A stretch of 64,000 nt of DNA from Planctomycetota bacterium. GTDB taxonomy: Bacteria > Planctomycetota > PUPC01 > JACPCR01. Of the stretch, positions 39,577 through 47,880 are shown piece after piece. The stretch is from assembly GCA_016179685.1 (NCBI GenBank), contig JACPCR010000062.1:62001-126000 (forward strand). The letters run 5' to 3'. How positions within the stretch are numbered: the stretch's first letter is position 1; every line of letters starts with the position of its first letter. Both the position numbers and the translations under genes were made by a program. Under the pieces are notes generated by a model. The model saw only the letters and a program-made list of their open reading frames with translations. It did no database searches and was not told the origin of the DNA.

Positions 39577-41669
39577 CGCAGCAACTCCTGAAGGCGGGTG
39601 AACCGGCACTGCTGGTGGTTCCGGCGGATGATCTGCGGCACCTCCTCGCGCTGGCCGACCAGGACGCAGACTTCCCGGGCCCGGCTCACCGCCGTGTAGA
39701 TCCAGTTCCTCTGCATGATCAAAGGCCCGAAGCTGCGGTGGATGGGGACCACGATGATCCGCGCCTCGCTGCCCTGGAACTTGTGGCACGTGATGGCGTA
39801 GGCGAGGTCGAGGTCGTTCTCGTAGAGCGGGAGCTCGACCACGCGCTCGGGGTTCTCGAACGTGACCGTGATGGTCCGCCCCGTCTTGTCGAGGTCGAGG
39901 ACATATCCGATGTCGCCGTTGATGATGTCGAGGTCGTACTGGTTCTTCGTCTGGATGACCTTGTCGCCGACCTTGAACCGCACGCCGTCGAGCTTCGGCC
40001 TGGGGTTGATGCGCCGCTGGAATTCTTCGTTTAGGGCCTTGCAGGAGAGCGCCGTCTTCTCTCGGAGCGGCGTGATGACCTGCACTTCCCGGAGCGGGTC
40101 CGCCTGGTAGGACTCGGGGAACCGGCGCGAGACGAGCTCGAGGATGGTCTCGCGGATCTCCTCGTCGCCGTCGCGCTTCAGGACGAAGAAGTCGCACGCC
40201 GTGGAGTTGCCGAGCTCGATGTCTTCGCCGTTCTTGATCCGGTGGCAGTTGCGGATGATGAGCCCCTCGTCCTGGCGCTTGATGATCGTGAGTTCGGTCG
40301 AGGGGATCGCGCCGGAGGCGATCAGGTCCTTGAGGATATTCCCTGGGCCGACCGAGGGGAGCTGGTACGTGTCGCCCACCAGAACGAGCCGCGTCCCCGG
40401 CGCGACCGCATCGAGGAACCGCGCCATGAGCGGCGTGTCCACCATGCTGACCTCGTCGAGGACGATGAGGTCCGCCTCGATGGGGTTCTCCGCGTCGCGC
40501 GTGAAGACGAAGCTGCCGCCGAGCTTCTGGGGCTCGAGGAGCTTGTGGATCGTGAGGGCGAGGCGCCCGCTTTGCTCGTAGACGCGCTTGGCCGCCTTGC
40601 CCGTGGGGGCCGCGAGGGCGACCCGCACCTCGGGGAACGAGGTGATGATCCGCTTGATCGTGTAGGTCTTGCCCGTGCCCGGCGCGCCGGTGAGGATGAA
40701 GACCCCGCTCGTCACCGCCTTGGAGAGTGCCTCCTTCTGGTCGTCGGCCAGCCCCTCGAAGTCGGGCTTCCCGGGCGGGAGCGTCTGGCGGGCGAGGACC
40801 TTCAGCTTCTCCGCGACCAGCTTCTCGTCGTCGTGGTAGCTCTTGAGGTAGACGAACCCGTCGACGGCGACGACCAGGCCGTCCTTCTCCAGCGGACCGA
40901 TCTCGCCGACGATGCGCTCCGGCGCGACCGCGAGGATCTTCCCCGCCTCGGCGAGCAGCTTGGCGGTAGGAAGGCAGGTGTGGCCCTGGCCGAAGGCCTG
41001 CTCCTTCAGCGTGTGGATGGTGCCCGCCCGGATGCGCGGGGCGCCAGAGAAGTCGTAGCCGATCTTCCGGGCCACCTCGTCGGCGGTGAGGAACCCGATG
41101 CCGTCGATGGCCTCGATCAGCGCGTAGGGGTTCTCGCGGATGCGCGTGGGCGCGTCCTGTCCCCACTTCTCCAGGATCTGGTTCGCGGCGCGGCGGTTGA
41201 CCTTGGTGCCGCCGATGAGGTCCTTGAGGGCGAGCTGCAGCTTCTCATTGGCCTCGTTGTTCCGCAGCATCGCCGCGATCTCCTGGGCGCGGCGAAGCGT
41301 GATGCCCGGGATCTCGGAGGCCACCCGGTCCGGGTGCTCCTTGCAGATCGCGAGTGTCTCCTTGCCGTAGGTGTTGACGAGGCGTTTGGAGATCTCCGGC
41401 CCGATCCACTTACAGTTCTCCATGAGGTAGGAGCGGACCGCGTCGAGGTCGGTGGGATACGAGGCGCGGTAGTCCGCGAAGGCGAACTGCTCGCCCCAGC
41501 GCGGATGGCGCTCCCGCCGCCCGTGGAACGTGTACTCCAGCCCGACCTGCGGCGAGAGCATGTTGCCCTTCACGGTGGTCCCGTCTTCGAGGACCCCGAT
41601 CAGGAAGTTCGCCTGGTGGAACTTGATGCTCGATAGGACCCCCTGCAGTTGTTCGTGGCCGTCGCGCAT
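39573..41669 (-). CDS. recD2: RecD2-type SF1B helicase
   Basis: 698 residues. HhH-like N-terminus (about 80-190: W-I-G-P-E-I-S-K-R-L, I-P-G-I-T-L-R-R-A, A-I-D-G-I-G-F-L-T-A-D-E), helicase motif I G-A-P-G-T-G-K-T (328-335), I-V-L-D-E-V-S-M-V-D (about 396), L-V-L-V-G-D-T-Y-Q-L-P-S-V-G (about 422-435), and C-terminal T-C-H-K-F-Q-G-S-E (about 633) and Y-T-A-V-S-R-A-R-E (about 660). This is the 5'-to-3' DNA helicase family of RecD2/TraI/exonuclease V alpha, without a RecB/C partner. In phages it supports replication or repair. Confidence 0.93.
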   Translation of the reverse strand: MRDGHEQLQGVLSSIKFHQANFLIGVLEDGTTVKGNMLSPQVGLEYTFHGRRERHPRWGEQFAFADYRASYPTDLDAVRSYLMENCKWIGPEISKRLVNTYGKETLAICKEHPDRVASEIPGITLRRAQEIAAMLRNNEANEKLQLALKDLIGGTKVNRRAANQILEKWGQDAPTRIRENPYALIEAIDGIGFLTADEVARKIGYDFSGAPRIRAGTIHTLKEQAFGQGHTCLPTAKLLAEAGKILAVAPERIVGEIGPLEKDGLVVAVDGFVYLKSYHDDEKLVAEKLKVLARQTLPPGKPDFEGLADDQKEALSKAVTSGVFILTGAPGTGKTYTIKRIITSFPEVRVALAAPTGKAAKRVYEQSGRLALTIHKLLEPQKLGGSFVFTRDAENPIEADLIVLDEVSMVDTPLMARFLDAVAPGTRLVLVGDTYQLPSVGPGNILKDLIASGAIPSTELTIIKRQDEGLIIRNCHRIKNGEDIELGNSTACDFFVLKRDGDEEIRETILELVSRRFPESYQADPLREVQVITPLREKTALSCKALNEEFQRRINPRPKLDGVRFKVGDKVIQTKNQYDLDIINGDIGYVLDLDKTGRTITVTFENPERVVELPLYENDLDLAYAITCHKFQGSEARIIVVPIHRSFGPLIMQRNWIYTAVSRAREVCVLVGQREEVPQIIRRNHQQCRFTRLQELLR

Positions 41670-41744
41670 GATCCCCTTCCAAGTTCTTCAGCAGCCGATC
41701 CGGTCGCGCCCGGAGTCGCCAGGACATCGGGCCGGTCGGAACGC

Positions 41745-42215
41745 TCAGAAGGGGAGGTCTTCCTCGCTGTCGTCCTCCGCGCCGCTGGCCTTCGCCGCCG
41801 GCGGGGTCGTCGCCGCGGGCGCGCCGTCGGCGCGCTCGTAGCCGGCGAACGGGACCACGTTGCGCTTCTTGGCGTTGCCCTCCTGGTCCTCGTACTCCTC
41901 GGTCTCGACCGCCACGTAGCAGCTCCTCCCCTTGATCAGGGCCGGGGTGAGGTCGAGCTCGCGCGAGATGTCGAGCCCCAGGCGGGAGCAGATGAGCTTC
42001 ACCCGCTTCATGGCCGCGTCGCTGAAGACCATGTTGTCGAAGATGTAGCGCCCCCGGTGCGGGCCGGACTCGACCACGAACCGGAGCTTCCACATCTCGT
42101 CGCCATACTGGGTCGCCGCCTCCTCCACCTCCGCCACGCGGCAGAGGTACTTCCCGTCCGGCAGCGGCGAGAAGTCCTGGACGTCGTCCACGTTGTTGAA
42201 ATCGATCCTGGGCAT
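41745..42215 (-). CDS. DUF669-family protein with SSB-like acidic tip
   Basis: 156 residues. Core: F-S-P-L-P-D-G-K-Y-L-C-R-V (about 15-27), W-K-L-R-F-V-V-E (about 42-49), G-R-Y-I-F-D-N-M-V (about 55-63), a DUF669 OB-like pattern. The end is E-D-D-S-E-E-D-L-P-F, strikingly like the acidic D-D-D-I-P-F tail by which SSB recruits partners. So it is a probable phage single-strand DNA-binding protein. A P/A-rich linker separates core and tip. Three bases before the ATPase stop. Confidence 0.8.
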   Translation of the reverse strand: MPRIDFNNVDDVQDFSPLPDGKYLCRVAEVEEAATQYGDEMWKLRFVVESGPHRGRYIFDNMVFSDAAMKRVKLICSRLGLDISRELDLTPALIKGRSCYVAVETEEYEDQEGNAKKRNVVPFAGYERADGAPAATTPPAAKASGAEDDSEEDLPF

Positions 42216-42218
42216 GGC

Positions 42219-43271
42219 TTACGCCTCCTTTCCTGAGGTTGTGGCCCCGGCTTTCGCGGCGAGGGCCGATTCGAACTTGGTGAGGATGACCCGCGCGTTT
42301 TCCTCGGTGAGGTCGTCGAGGCTCTCCGTCCCGTAGGCGGCCAGCCGCCGGGCGACCTGCTCCGGCGTCATCTCGAAGCGCGCGATGTGCTCACGGATCT
42401 GCCGCTTCTGGACGTCGGTGGCGAAGGCGGTCGGCCGCGCCTTGCGGCCCAGCGTCTTCTTCCCGAAGAGCTCCTCGAAGCGGGCGAACGAGCACTCGAA
42501 CTCCCCGGGCGGGAGCTTGTTGGACCGGTCCTTCAGGCACTCGCCCAGGAACCGGCCCTTCTCGTCGCGGTAAAGCCGCACGATGGTATCGAAGAGGTAG
42601 GGCAGCGACTTCTCGCCGTCGAAGGTCTCGCCGATGGCCTTCATGAAGCCGCCGTCGGCGTACTGGACCTTCTGCCGCGCCGTGACGATGACGTTCATGT
42701 CCAGCGCGATGAGCTTGCGGATGAAGTCCTTGAACTCCGCCTTGACCGTCATCCAGTCGCGCGGCTGCAGGTCGTAGAACTCGAACTTGTAGCCCTTCGA
42801 GCCCTTGTTCCGGCGCAGGAAGATGTCCGACCACTTCTTCTGGAGCGCGTCCCAGTAGACCGTGATCGGGTCGATGACGAGCGTCCGGTAGGCGTGCGGG
42901 TGCGTGAGCAGCCACTGCGCCGCGTCCATCGCCTCGTCCGCCGTCGAGGCCCGCAGGACGTCGAAGTCGAACGACTCCCCGTAGAGGTCGGCCCCGCCTT
43001 CGAGGTCGATCACCACGGGCTTGGGGAACTGCAGGGCCAGCGTCGTCTTGCCCACGCCGGAGTCGCCCCAGAGGAAGAGCTTCAAGCGCTTCTCAAGCGA
43101 GCGCGCCTTCTGGAAGGGAGATCCGTCCTGGCCTTTCTTGGAGAAGTCCACGTGGATGGGCTTCTCGGTGGTCGCGGCCGGCGGGCTCTCCGGCGGTCCT
43201 GCTCCCTGCGCCCCCGCCAACGCCGGCGCTCCGGCGGGCAGATCGTCGGGCAGGGTCACGTTCGTCTTCAT
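42219..43271 (-). CDS. RecA-fold phage recombination ATPase (AAA_24/Sak4-like)
   Basis: 350 residues. P-rich N-tail of about 55 residues, then L-K-L-F-L-W-G-D-S-G-V-G-K-T-T (63-77, Walker A), V-V-I-D-L-E-G-G-A (about 86), T-L-V-I-D-P-I-T-V (about 131-139), V-I-V-T-A-R-Q-K-V (about 192). The pattern T-L-V-I-D-x-x-T and the RecA-like core match the AAA_24/Sak4 annealing or recombination ATPases which occur beside SSB-like and nuclease genes in phages. Partner genes here (DUF669 protein, PD-(D/E)XK nuclease) are consistent. Confidence 0.82.
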   Translation of the reverse strand: MKTNVTLPDDLPAGAPALAGAQGAGPPESPPAATTEKPIHVDFSKKGQDGSPFQKARSLEKRLKLFLWGDSGVGKTTLALQFPKPVVIDLEGGADLYGESFDFDVLRASTADEAMDAAQWLLTHPHAYRTLVIDPITVYWDALQKKWSDIFLRRNKGSKGYKFEFYDLQPRDWMTVKAEFKDFIRKLIALDMNVIVTARQKVQYADGGFMKAIGETFDGEKSLPYLFDTIVRLYRDEKGRFLGECLKDRSNKLPPGEFECSFARFEELFGKKTLGRKARPTAFATDVQKRQIREHIARFEMTPEQVARRLAAYGTESLDDLTEENARVILTKFESALAAKAGATTSGKEA

Positions 43272-43275
43272 GGCG

Positions 43276-44133
43276 TCACCTCCCGTTCTTGCATCCCATG
43301 CAAAGGCCCCAGTACCCGCAGAAGCGGGGACTGCAGTGCCAGCCGTTGGGGTTGGGGAAGAAGATTCCCGAGTCGATGGCCGTGCCGACCTGCTCGATCA
43401 GGCCGAGCAGCCACCGGCAATCGTCGTTCGTGCGCCGCGTGTGGAGCTGGACCGCCTTCGGGTTCTGGGTCTTGATGATGGCGTCCATGCGCAGGCCGGG
43501 CTCAGCGCGGCCGTGCGTGGTGCGGAAGCCCAGGGCGTAAGCGGTGAACTGCAGGTCCTTGTCGAGGTCCTCCTGGCGCGGGGTCTTGCCGTAGGCCTTG
43601 TTGTCGGCGATGGTCCCGTCGCGCTCGACCAGGTCCCACACGCCGACGAGGTCAAAGGGGAAGTCCTCGCCGAGATCCACGATGAAGCGTTCCTCGACGA
43701 GAAGAGGCCGCACCGCCGGCGCGATGGTCTTGTGGTGCGCGGCGACGATGGCCGTGCCCTGGTCCTTGAGCTTGCCGGGCTTCTCGTCCGGCTCGAACGC
43801 GATCTCCTCGCTCCCCAGCGCGACGTCGAACTGCGCCGCGAAGAACTCCTGCATCTCTCCCAGGGCCAGGTCGCGGTCCGAGGCGATCTTCTGGCGATAG
43901 TTGAGCTCGACGGTCTGATGCCATACCCTGCTCTGGACCATCGCTCCCGAGGGCGGGGCCTTGATCCCGCGGATGTAGCGGTACTCGTACTGCCGCGGGC
44001 AGCGCAGAAACATGTTGAGCTGGGTGAAGCTCAGGTGCCGCTTCTCCGGCCGACTCTCTGCCGGCCCCGGAGCGCCGGCGCTGGCGACGGCTGGTTCAAC
44101 GGGCTTCGGACTGTTGTGCGGCGTTTCGTTCAT
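43276..44133 (-). CDS. PD-(D/E)XK nuclease (RecB/Cas4-like)
   Basis: 285 residues from ATG 44133, preferred over GTG 44175 because of AGGAACGAACTC upstream. L-S-F-T-Q-L-N-M-F-L-R-C-P-R-Q-Y-E-Y (about 34-51) is the RecB-type Q-W/Y motif; F-D-L-V-G-V-W-D-L-V (about 160-169) and I-A-D-N-K-A-Y (about 176) supply G-x-x-D and D-x-K of the active site; D-L-Q-F-T-A-Y-A-L-G (about 195) follows. C-terminal C-S-P-R-F-C-G-Y-W-G-L-C with the N-terminal Cys may hold an Fe-S cluster as in AddB/Cas4. Cuts or resects phage DNA. Confidence 0.88.
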   Translation of the reverse strand: MNETPHNSPKPVEPAVASAGAPGPAESRPEKRHLSFTQLNMFLRCPRQYEYRYIRGIKAPPSGAMVQSRVWHQTVELNYRQKIASDRDLALGEMQEFFAAQFDVALGSEEIAFEPDEKPGKLKDQGTAIVAAHHKTIAPAVRPLLVEERFIVDLGEDFPFDLVGVWDLVERDGTIADNKAYGKTPRQEDLDKDLQFTAYALGFRTTHGRAEPGLRMDAIIKTQNPKAVQLHTRRTNDDCRWLLGLIEQVGTAIDSGIFFPNPNGWHCSPRFCGYWGLCMGCKNGR

Positions 44134-44296
44134 GAGTTCGTTCCTGCTCGCCCCTCGCCGATTGCTCGGGGCCACGCTTCGCCTTCAAAAAGTTCACGAT
44201 CAGGTCCGCCACGACATCGACCACCTCGTCGGTTTCCTTCTCGGAGAGCGTGTGGAAGTGGCGCTTGAGCTCGATGGGCGGCGACGGCACGATCAC
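44096..44296 (-). CDS. Small hypothetical early protein
   Basis: 66 residues from GTG 44296 with GAGGAGG upstream and a four-base overlap with the previous stop. The sequence has a helical core (E-T-D-E-V-V-D-V-V-A-D-L-I-V-N-F-L-K) and a charged tail. No family recognised. Overlaps the nuclease start, so translationally coupled. Weak but coupling argues for reality. Confidence 0.55.
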   Translation of the reverse strand: MIVPSPPIELKRHFHTLSEKETDEVVDVVADLIVNFLKAKRGPEQSARGEQERTHERNAAQQSEAR

Positions 44297-44559
44297 GCCC
44301 TCCTCAGCGAGAGGAGGAAATCCTCGATGGCCGGATGCGGTTTGAGGTTGGGCCGCCGGGGCGGCGACGCCTCTCCGTCGACCGGGGCCTTGTCCTCGAG
44401 GCGGCGCAGGACCTTCCCGCGGATCACGTCGAGGTTCTTCACCAGCCGCCAGACCAGGTCGTCGTCCATCTCGTGGACCGCGACCAGGCCGCCGATGACG
44501 AGGGCCTCTTCCTCGAAGAGGTCGTTGATCAGTTCTTTCGCTTCGGCTTTGCTGATCAT
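44293..44559 (-). CDS. Small hypothetical early protein
   Basis: 88 residues from ATG 44559. Acidic helical sequence (A-K-E-L-I-N-D-L-F-E-E-E-A-L-V-I; H-E-M-D-D-D-L-V-W-R-L-V-K-N-L-D). No family recognised. Coupled to the next small gene. A possible small regulator; the role is unknown. Confidence 0.6.
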   Translation of the reverse strand: MISKAEAKELINDLFEEEALVIGGLVAVHEMDDDLVWRLVKNLDVIRGKVLRRLEDKAPVDGEASPPRRPNLKPHPAIEDFLLSLRRA

Positions 44560-44651
44560 GGCGTCCTCGCCTCCTTCGTCCGTCACGTCATTCGCCTCCG
44601 AGGACCAAAGGGGGGATGAGGCCCATGCACGGGGACACGCCGCATTCGGGA

Positions 44652-45413
44652 TCACCGCTTTCCCTCCTCGAAGCGGCGAATGACGGCCTCGGCCCGCTGG
44701 CGGCGCTTCTTGGCGACCTGGTAGTCGAGGCCCGCCTCGCGGGCGTAGTCGGCGACCGACTTGCCGTAGACCCGCGTGCCGATCAGCAGGAGGAAGTCGG
44801 CCTCGGTTATCCGACCGCCGTCCAGGTGCTCGCGCAGGCGCTCGATCTCGATCTCCTGCGCCTCGCGGAGCTCGATGCCGGCGAAGTCGATTCCCTCGAC
44901 GCCGCCGGCCAGCGCGTCGATCTCCTCGGGCTCCGCCGTGAACTCGCGGTTCGCCCGCTTCCAGGCGCGCCGGTATTCGTCGTGGAGGTGGTGGACGGTG
45001 TCGTTGAAGACTTTCTGGACAAGGCGGTCGGGGCGCCGCTTCACGTCCACGCGGCAGAGGACCTGGAGGAAGGTCCACGTGATGTTCTGCCAGCGCTCGT
45101 CCGGGTCCGCGTCCCAGCCGCGCTTCTGGAAGTGGATCGATTCGAGGCCGGGCCAGAAGATCGCGAGGAGCACTGCGCGCCAGCGCGGGTCTTCGTCCTC
45201 GCCGTGGGCCGCGAAGATCGGGCGGAGGATCTCGTCCTTGCGCGGATCGGTCGACGTGCCGTTCCGCATGAAGGTGATGACTTCCGCCCACGTGCTGAAC
45301 TGCCGGAGGAAGGGTTCCTTCTTCTGAAGTCTCCGCAGCAGCTTCCGGTACTCATCGGTCTGAAGTTCCTGTTCGAGCCGTTCACGGTCTCGATCCCTCG
45401 AGGGGACTGCCAC
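44652..45413 (-). CDS. Sigma-70-like (region 2/region 4) regulatory protein
   Basis: 253 residues. The middle (W-Q-N-I-T-W-T-F-L-Q-V-L, about 110; V-N/F-N-D-T-V-H-H-L-H-D-E-Y-R-R-A-W-K-R, about 135-150) resembles sigma region 2 and the C-terminus (D-F-L-L-L-I-G-T-R-V-Y-G-K-S-V-A-D-Y-A-R-E-A-G-L-D-Y-Q-V-A-K-K-R-R-Q-R-A, about 203-237) is a region 4-type HTH. GTG start. Could be a phage sigma or late-gene activator such as those of the ArpU type; DNA-binding is likely, specificity unknown. Confidence 0.55.
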   Translation of the reverse strand: MAVPSRDRDRERLEQELQTDEYRKLLRRLQKKEPFLRQFSTWAEVITFMRNGTSTDPRKDEILRPIFAAHGEDEDPRWRAVLLAIFWPGLESIHFQKRGWDADPDERWQNITWTFLQVLCRVDVKRRPDRLVQKVFNDTVHHLHDEYRRAWKRANREFTAEPEEIDALAGGVEGIDFAGIELREAQEIEIERLREHLDGGRITEADFLLLIGTRVYGKSVADYAREAGLDYQVAKKRRQRAEAVIRRFEEGKR

Positions 45414-45514
45414 GACGCCCTGCCTTTCCGGCCGGGCGTCGCGCGCTCACTGAGGGCCGAGGTTGGGCGTCGTTGCGCTCTGGTTTTCCTGCGAGGCGGC
45501 AGCACACGCCGCCG

Positions 45515-45721
45515 CTACCTGATGGTGTTCTTCTCCTCCGGGGGACTGCTCCTTATTCGAAGCACGTTCAGAGTTCGGCAGCGCGGCCTGTAGCACACGA
45601 CCGACGCGTGGAACTCGCCGGTCATGGTGGCCTGGAGCTCGTTTCGCCGGATGGTCAGCTCGTGGTCGCCGATCCTGGCGAGGAGGATGCCGCACTCCGA
45701 ACAGCGCCAGTCCCGTTCCAT
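45515..45721 (-). CDS. Com-like zinc-finger protein
   Basis: 68 residues from ATG 45721 with AGGAGGTG upstream. W-R-C-S-E-C-G-I-L-L-A-R-I-G (about 5-18) and C-Y-R-P-R-C-R-T-L-N-V-L-R (about 44-56) give C-x-x-C...C-x-x-x-x-C zinc pairs in the layout of Mu Com, a translation regulator of the Mom DNA-modification gene. If Com-like, its target may be a modification gene in this prophage. Size matches. Confidence 0.7.
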   Translation of the reverse strand: MERDWRCSECGILLARIGDHELTIRRNELQATMTGEFHASVVCYRPRCRTLNVLRIRSSPPEEKNTIR

Positions 45722-45844
45722 GCTCGATTCACCTCCTGTCGATGGGCGGGACCCGGCCGCGCCAGTTCGCGCCCTCATCAGCAAGGCGCGACAACGGGCG
45801 TCGCGGGCGCGACAGGAGGCGTCGCGGAACGAAAAGTTAGAGGG

Positions 45845-46828
45845 CTACGTGGACCAGGAGGTGGGTTGGTCCGGCTGGTAGGTGAGGAACTCCCCGATCT
45901 TCAGGGAGTTCTTGAGGTGCTGCCAGAGGGGCTGGTGTTCCTTCTTGATTGCCTTCAACGCGCGGCGGATGCCGACGGAGGTGGTTTTGCGGGCGCGCTC
46001 ACGGTCGTCGGCGGCCTTTCGGTTCCTACCCCCGAGGCCCGTTGCGCGGCCGACTTCCTCGGTGATCGCGTGCAAGTCTTCCTTGAGTTTCTGGACTCTC
46101 CCAAGGTCGTTGTTGTTCTCGGCCTCTTGAATCTCTTCTTGGAGCTCCGTCATCTTCGACCGGTACTCCTTGAGGGCGCAAGCGTCGAGCACATCGCCCG
46201 CCGAGCCCAGGACCGGCACGTTTCCATCCGCCGAGACGGTGCTTCGCAGGGCGGCCGCGTGGGTCTCCGTTCCGGGCGCCTGGAGTAGCCGCGCGATGTA
46301 GGCCATGCCGACGGAGTGCTCCACGCTCCTCGGGACGCCGTCATAGACGACGAGCCAGGTTTTCCCCTGGTTCTTGAAGATCCGGGTGTCCTTCGGATAC
46401 GCCTCCGCCGGACCGATGAACGGCTCCGCGACCCTGTCGGCGACGGGCTCGGGCGGAAGCTCCGGCCACTTGTCGCCACGACGATAGGTGGTGACGGCAC
46501 GGACCTTTCTGTCCTCCCAGCGGCGGTCGCAGCTCGTGCAGCGGTACTCGTCCTCTTCCTCCAGCGCCTCATCGTAGTCCGACCGAAGGACCGCCATCCC
46601 GCAGTGGATGCACTCGACCATCTCCTCCGGGCAGAGAAACCCCGCCTCGGCGAGCCCCTCCAACACGGCGCTGGCCTGGTTCTGGTCCAGTCTCAGGAAG
46701 CTCGCCAAGTCGCCCACCCTGATGATCTCGGCGGTGCGCATCTGCCGAAGCTGCGCGTCGATCTTCTCGACGGCTGCGGCCAGGTTCGGGTGCCGCTCAG
46801 CTAAGCGAGCGCACTCGGTGAAGAACAT
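45845..46828 (-). CDS. Winged-helix/zinc-ribbon protein with a signalling-type C-terminal domain
   Basis: 327 residues. N-terminal winged helix (about 30-65: I-I-R-V-G-D-L-A-S-F-L-R-L-D-Q-N-Q-A-S-A-V-L-E), zinc pairs C-I-H-C (about 74) and C-T-S-C (about 97). From about 155: T-W-L-V-V-Y-D-G-V-P-R-S-V, G-M-A-Y-I-A-R-L-L-Q-A-P-G; about 235-265 E-L-Q-E-E-I-Q-E-A-E-N-N-N-D; about 280-310 R-A-R-K-T-T-S-V-G-I-R-R-A-L-K-A-I and L-K-N-S-L-K-I-G-E-F-L. That C-terminal pattern recurs in regulator/cyclase proteins of other bacteria. Overlaps the SAP gene by 32 bases; perhaps a two-gene module. Function unknown. Confidence 0.65.
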   Translation of the reverse strand: MFFTECARLAERHPNLAAAVEKIDAQLRQMRTAEIIRVGDLASFLRLDQNQASAVLEGLAEAGFLCPEEMVECIHCGMAVLRSDYDEALEEEDEYRCTSCDRRWEDRKVRAVTTYRRGDKWPELPPEPVADRVAEPFIGPAEAYPKDTRIFKNQGKTWLVVYDGVPRSVEHSVGMAYIARLLQAPGTETHAAALRSTVSADGNVPVLGSAGDVLDACALKEYRSKMTELQEEIQEAENNNDLGRVQKLKEDLHAITEEVGRATGLGGRNRKAADDRERARKTTSVGIRRALKAIKKEHQPLWQHLKNSLKIGEFLTYQPDQPTSWST

Positions 46829-47852
46829 ACCTCACCACGTCTTCTGTGTTCGGTGTCGGGAAGTTGACGCGAGACTTCGCGCCCACGATGATCACATGGA
46901 TGTCGCCCTTCAGGGGGTTCGGGACCGGCCCCGGCTTGATCCCTGGCAGCCAGTAGAAGTTCCCGAGGTGTCCGACGCCGCTCCTCCGAACGTTGTCCAT
47001 CGCGTCGTCGATGAACGCCTCACCGCGCACCGAGTCCCGCGGACTCGGGCTGTGCGCCGAGACCCGCCTGCCTCGGAGGGACCCGTAGGTGAATCCGTGG
47101 GAACGAGCCTCGGCCTGGCCGTTCCCTTCGATCTCGTGGAGCTTTCCGATCACCGGGCGGAGGTCGACCGGGCCGAACTGCTTCATGTTCATCCAGGGGC
47201 TGACCAGCTGGAAGAACTCTTCCGCGACTTCCTCGTAGTCGCCATCCTTCTGGAGCTGCGTGACCTGAAGCATGGCGACGTTGGCGTTCAGATCCCACTC
47301 GAAGACCGTGAGCGTCCGCGTCAGATGGTGGACGTAGGCCTTGAGGCTGATTTTCTCGCCGTCCTCCGACTCCTTTTCCTCGTCGTGGTCGGGCGTCCGC
47401 TCGGCGTACTCCCGCTTTTGGACGGCCATGACGCGCAGCTTTCCGTCGGCGTGCGCGACCGACGAGAGGGTCAGCCTCTCCGGGAGGACCAGGGGGAGTC
47501 GTGCATTGAAGAGACGCCCGAGGCGGTGCTGTTTCAGAAGGCCCAGCACATGGTCGGCGGTCTTCCACTCCTTCAGATCGCCCCGCGGTCCGTTGTAGAG
47601 GAAGACGTGCTGCTTTCCCCACGGGGCCACGGAGTCGAGGAACTCCACCAACCGCTCGTAGGAAAGGCCATCCTTCTTGAGCGCCTCTTCGAGTCTGTCT
47701 CGCAGGTCGGGCTTAGTGCCGGACACCGGCAACTCGACCCGCTTGAGTAGATCCTGAATGTGTGACTTCCTGAGGGCCAGCACGAAGTCGATCAGAGCCT
47801 CGCGCTCCTCCGAGGTGTACTCCGGGGGCCTGAGCAATCTGATCGGTTCCAT
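46797..47852 (-). CDS. SAP-domain protein
   Basis: 351 residues. S-H-I-Q-D-L-L-K-R-V-E-L-P-V-S-G-T-K (about 30-47) then L-R-D-R-L-E-E-A-L is a standard SAP motif, which binds A/T-rich DNA. The following 280 residues are not recognised; they include V-F-L-Y-N-G-P-R-G (about 83), a strand-rich L-T-V-F-E-W-D-L (about 177) and a final G-D-I-H-V-I-I-V-G-A-K-S-R-V. Overlaps the next gene, so the two are expressed together. Possibly an accessory or defence pair in the regulatory block. Confidence 0.7.
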   Translation of the reverse strand: MEPIRLLRPPEYTSEEREALIDFVLALRKSHIQDLLKRVELPVSGTKPDLRDRLEEALKKDGLSYERLVEFLDSVAPWGKQHVFLYNGPRGDLKEWKTADHVLGLLKQHRLGRLFNARLPLVLPERLTLSSVAHADGKLRVMAVQKREYAERTPDHDEEKESEDGEKISLKAYVHHLTRTLTVFEWDLNANVAMLQVTQLQKDGDYEEVAEEFFQLVSPWMNMKQFGPVDLRPVIGKLHEIEGNGQAEARSHGFTYGSLRGRRVSAHSPSPRDSVRGEAFIDDAMDNVRRSGVGHLGNFYWLPGIKPGPVPNPLKGDIHVIIVGAKSRVNFPTPNTEDVVRYVLHRVRSLS

Positions 47853-47880
47853 GCGTCTGTTGCCCTCCTCTCGCTTCCTT

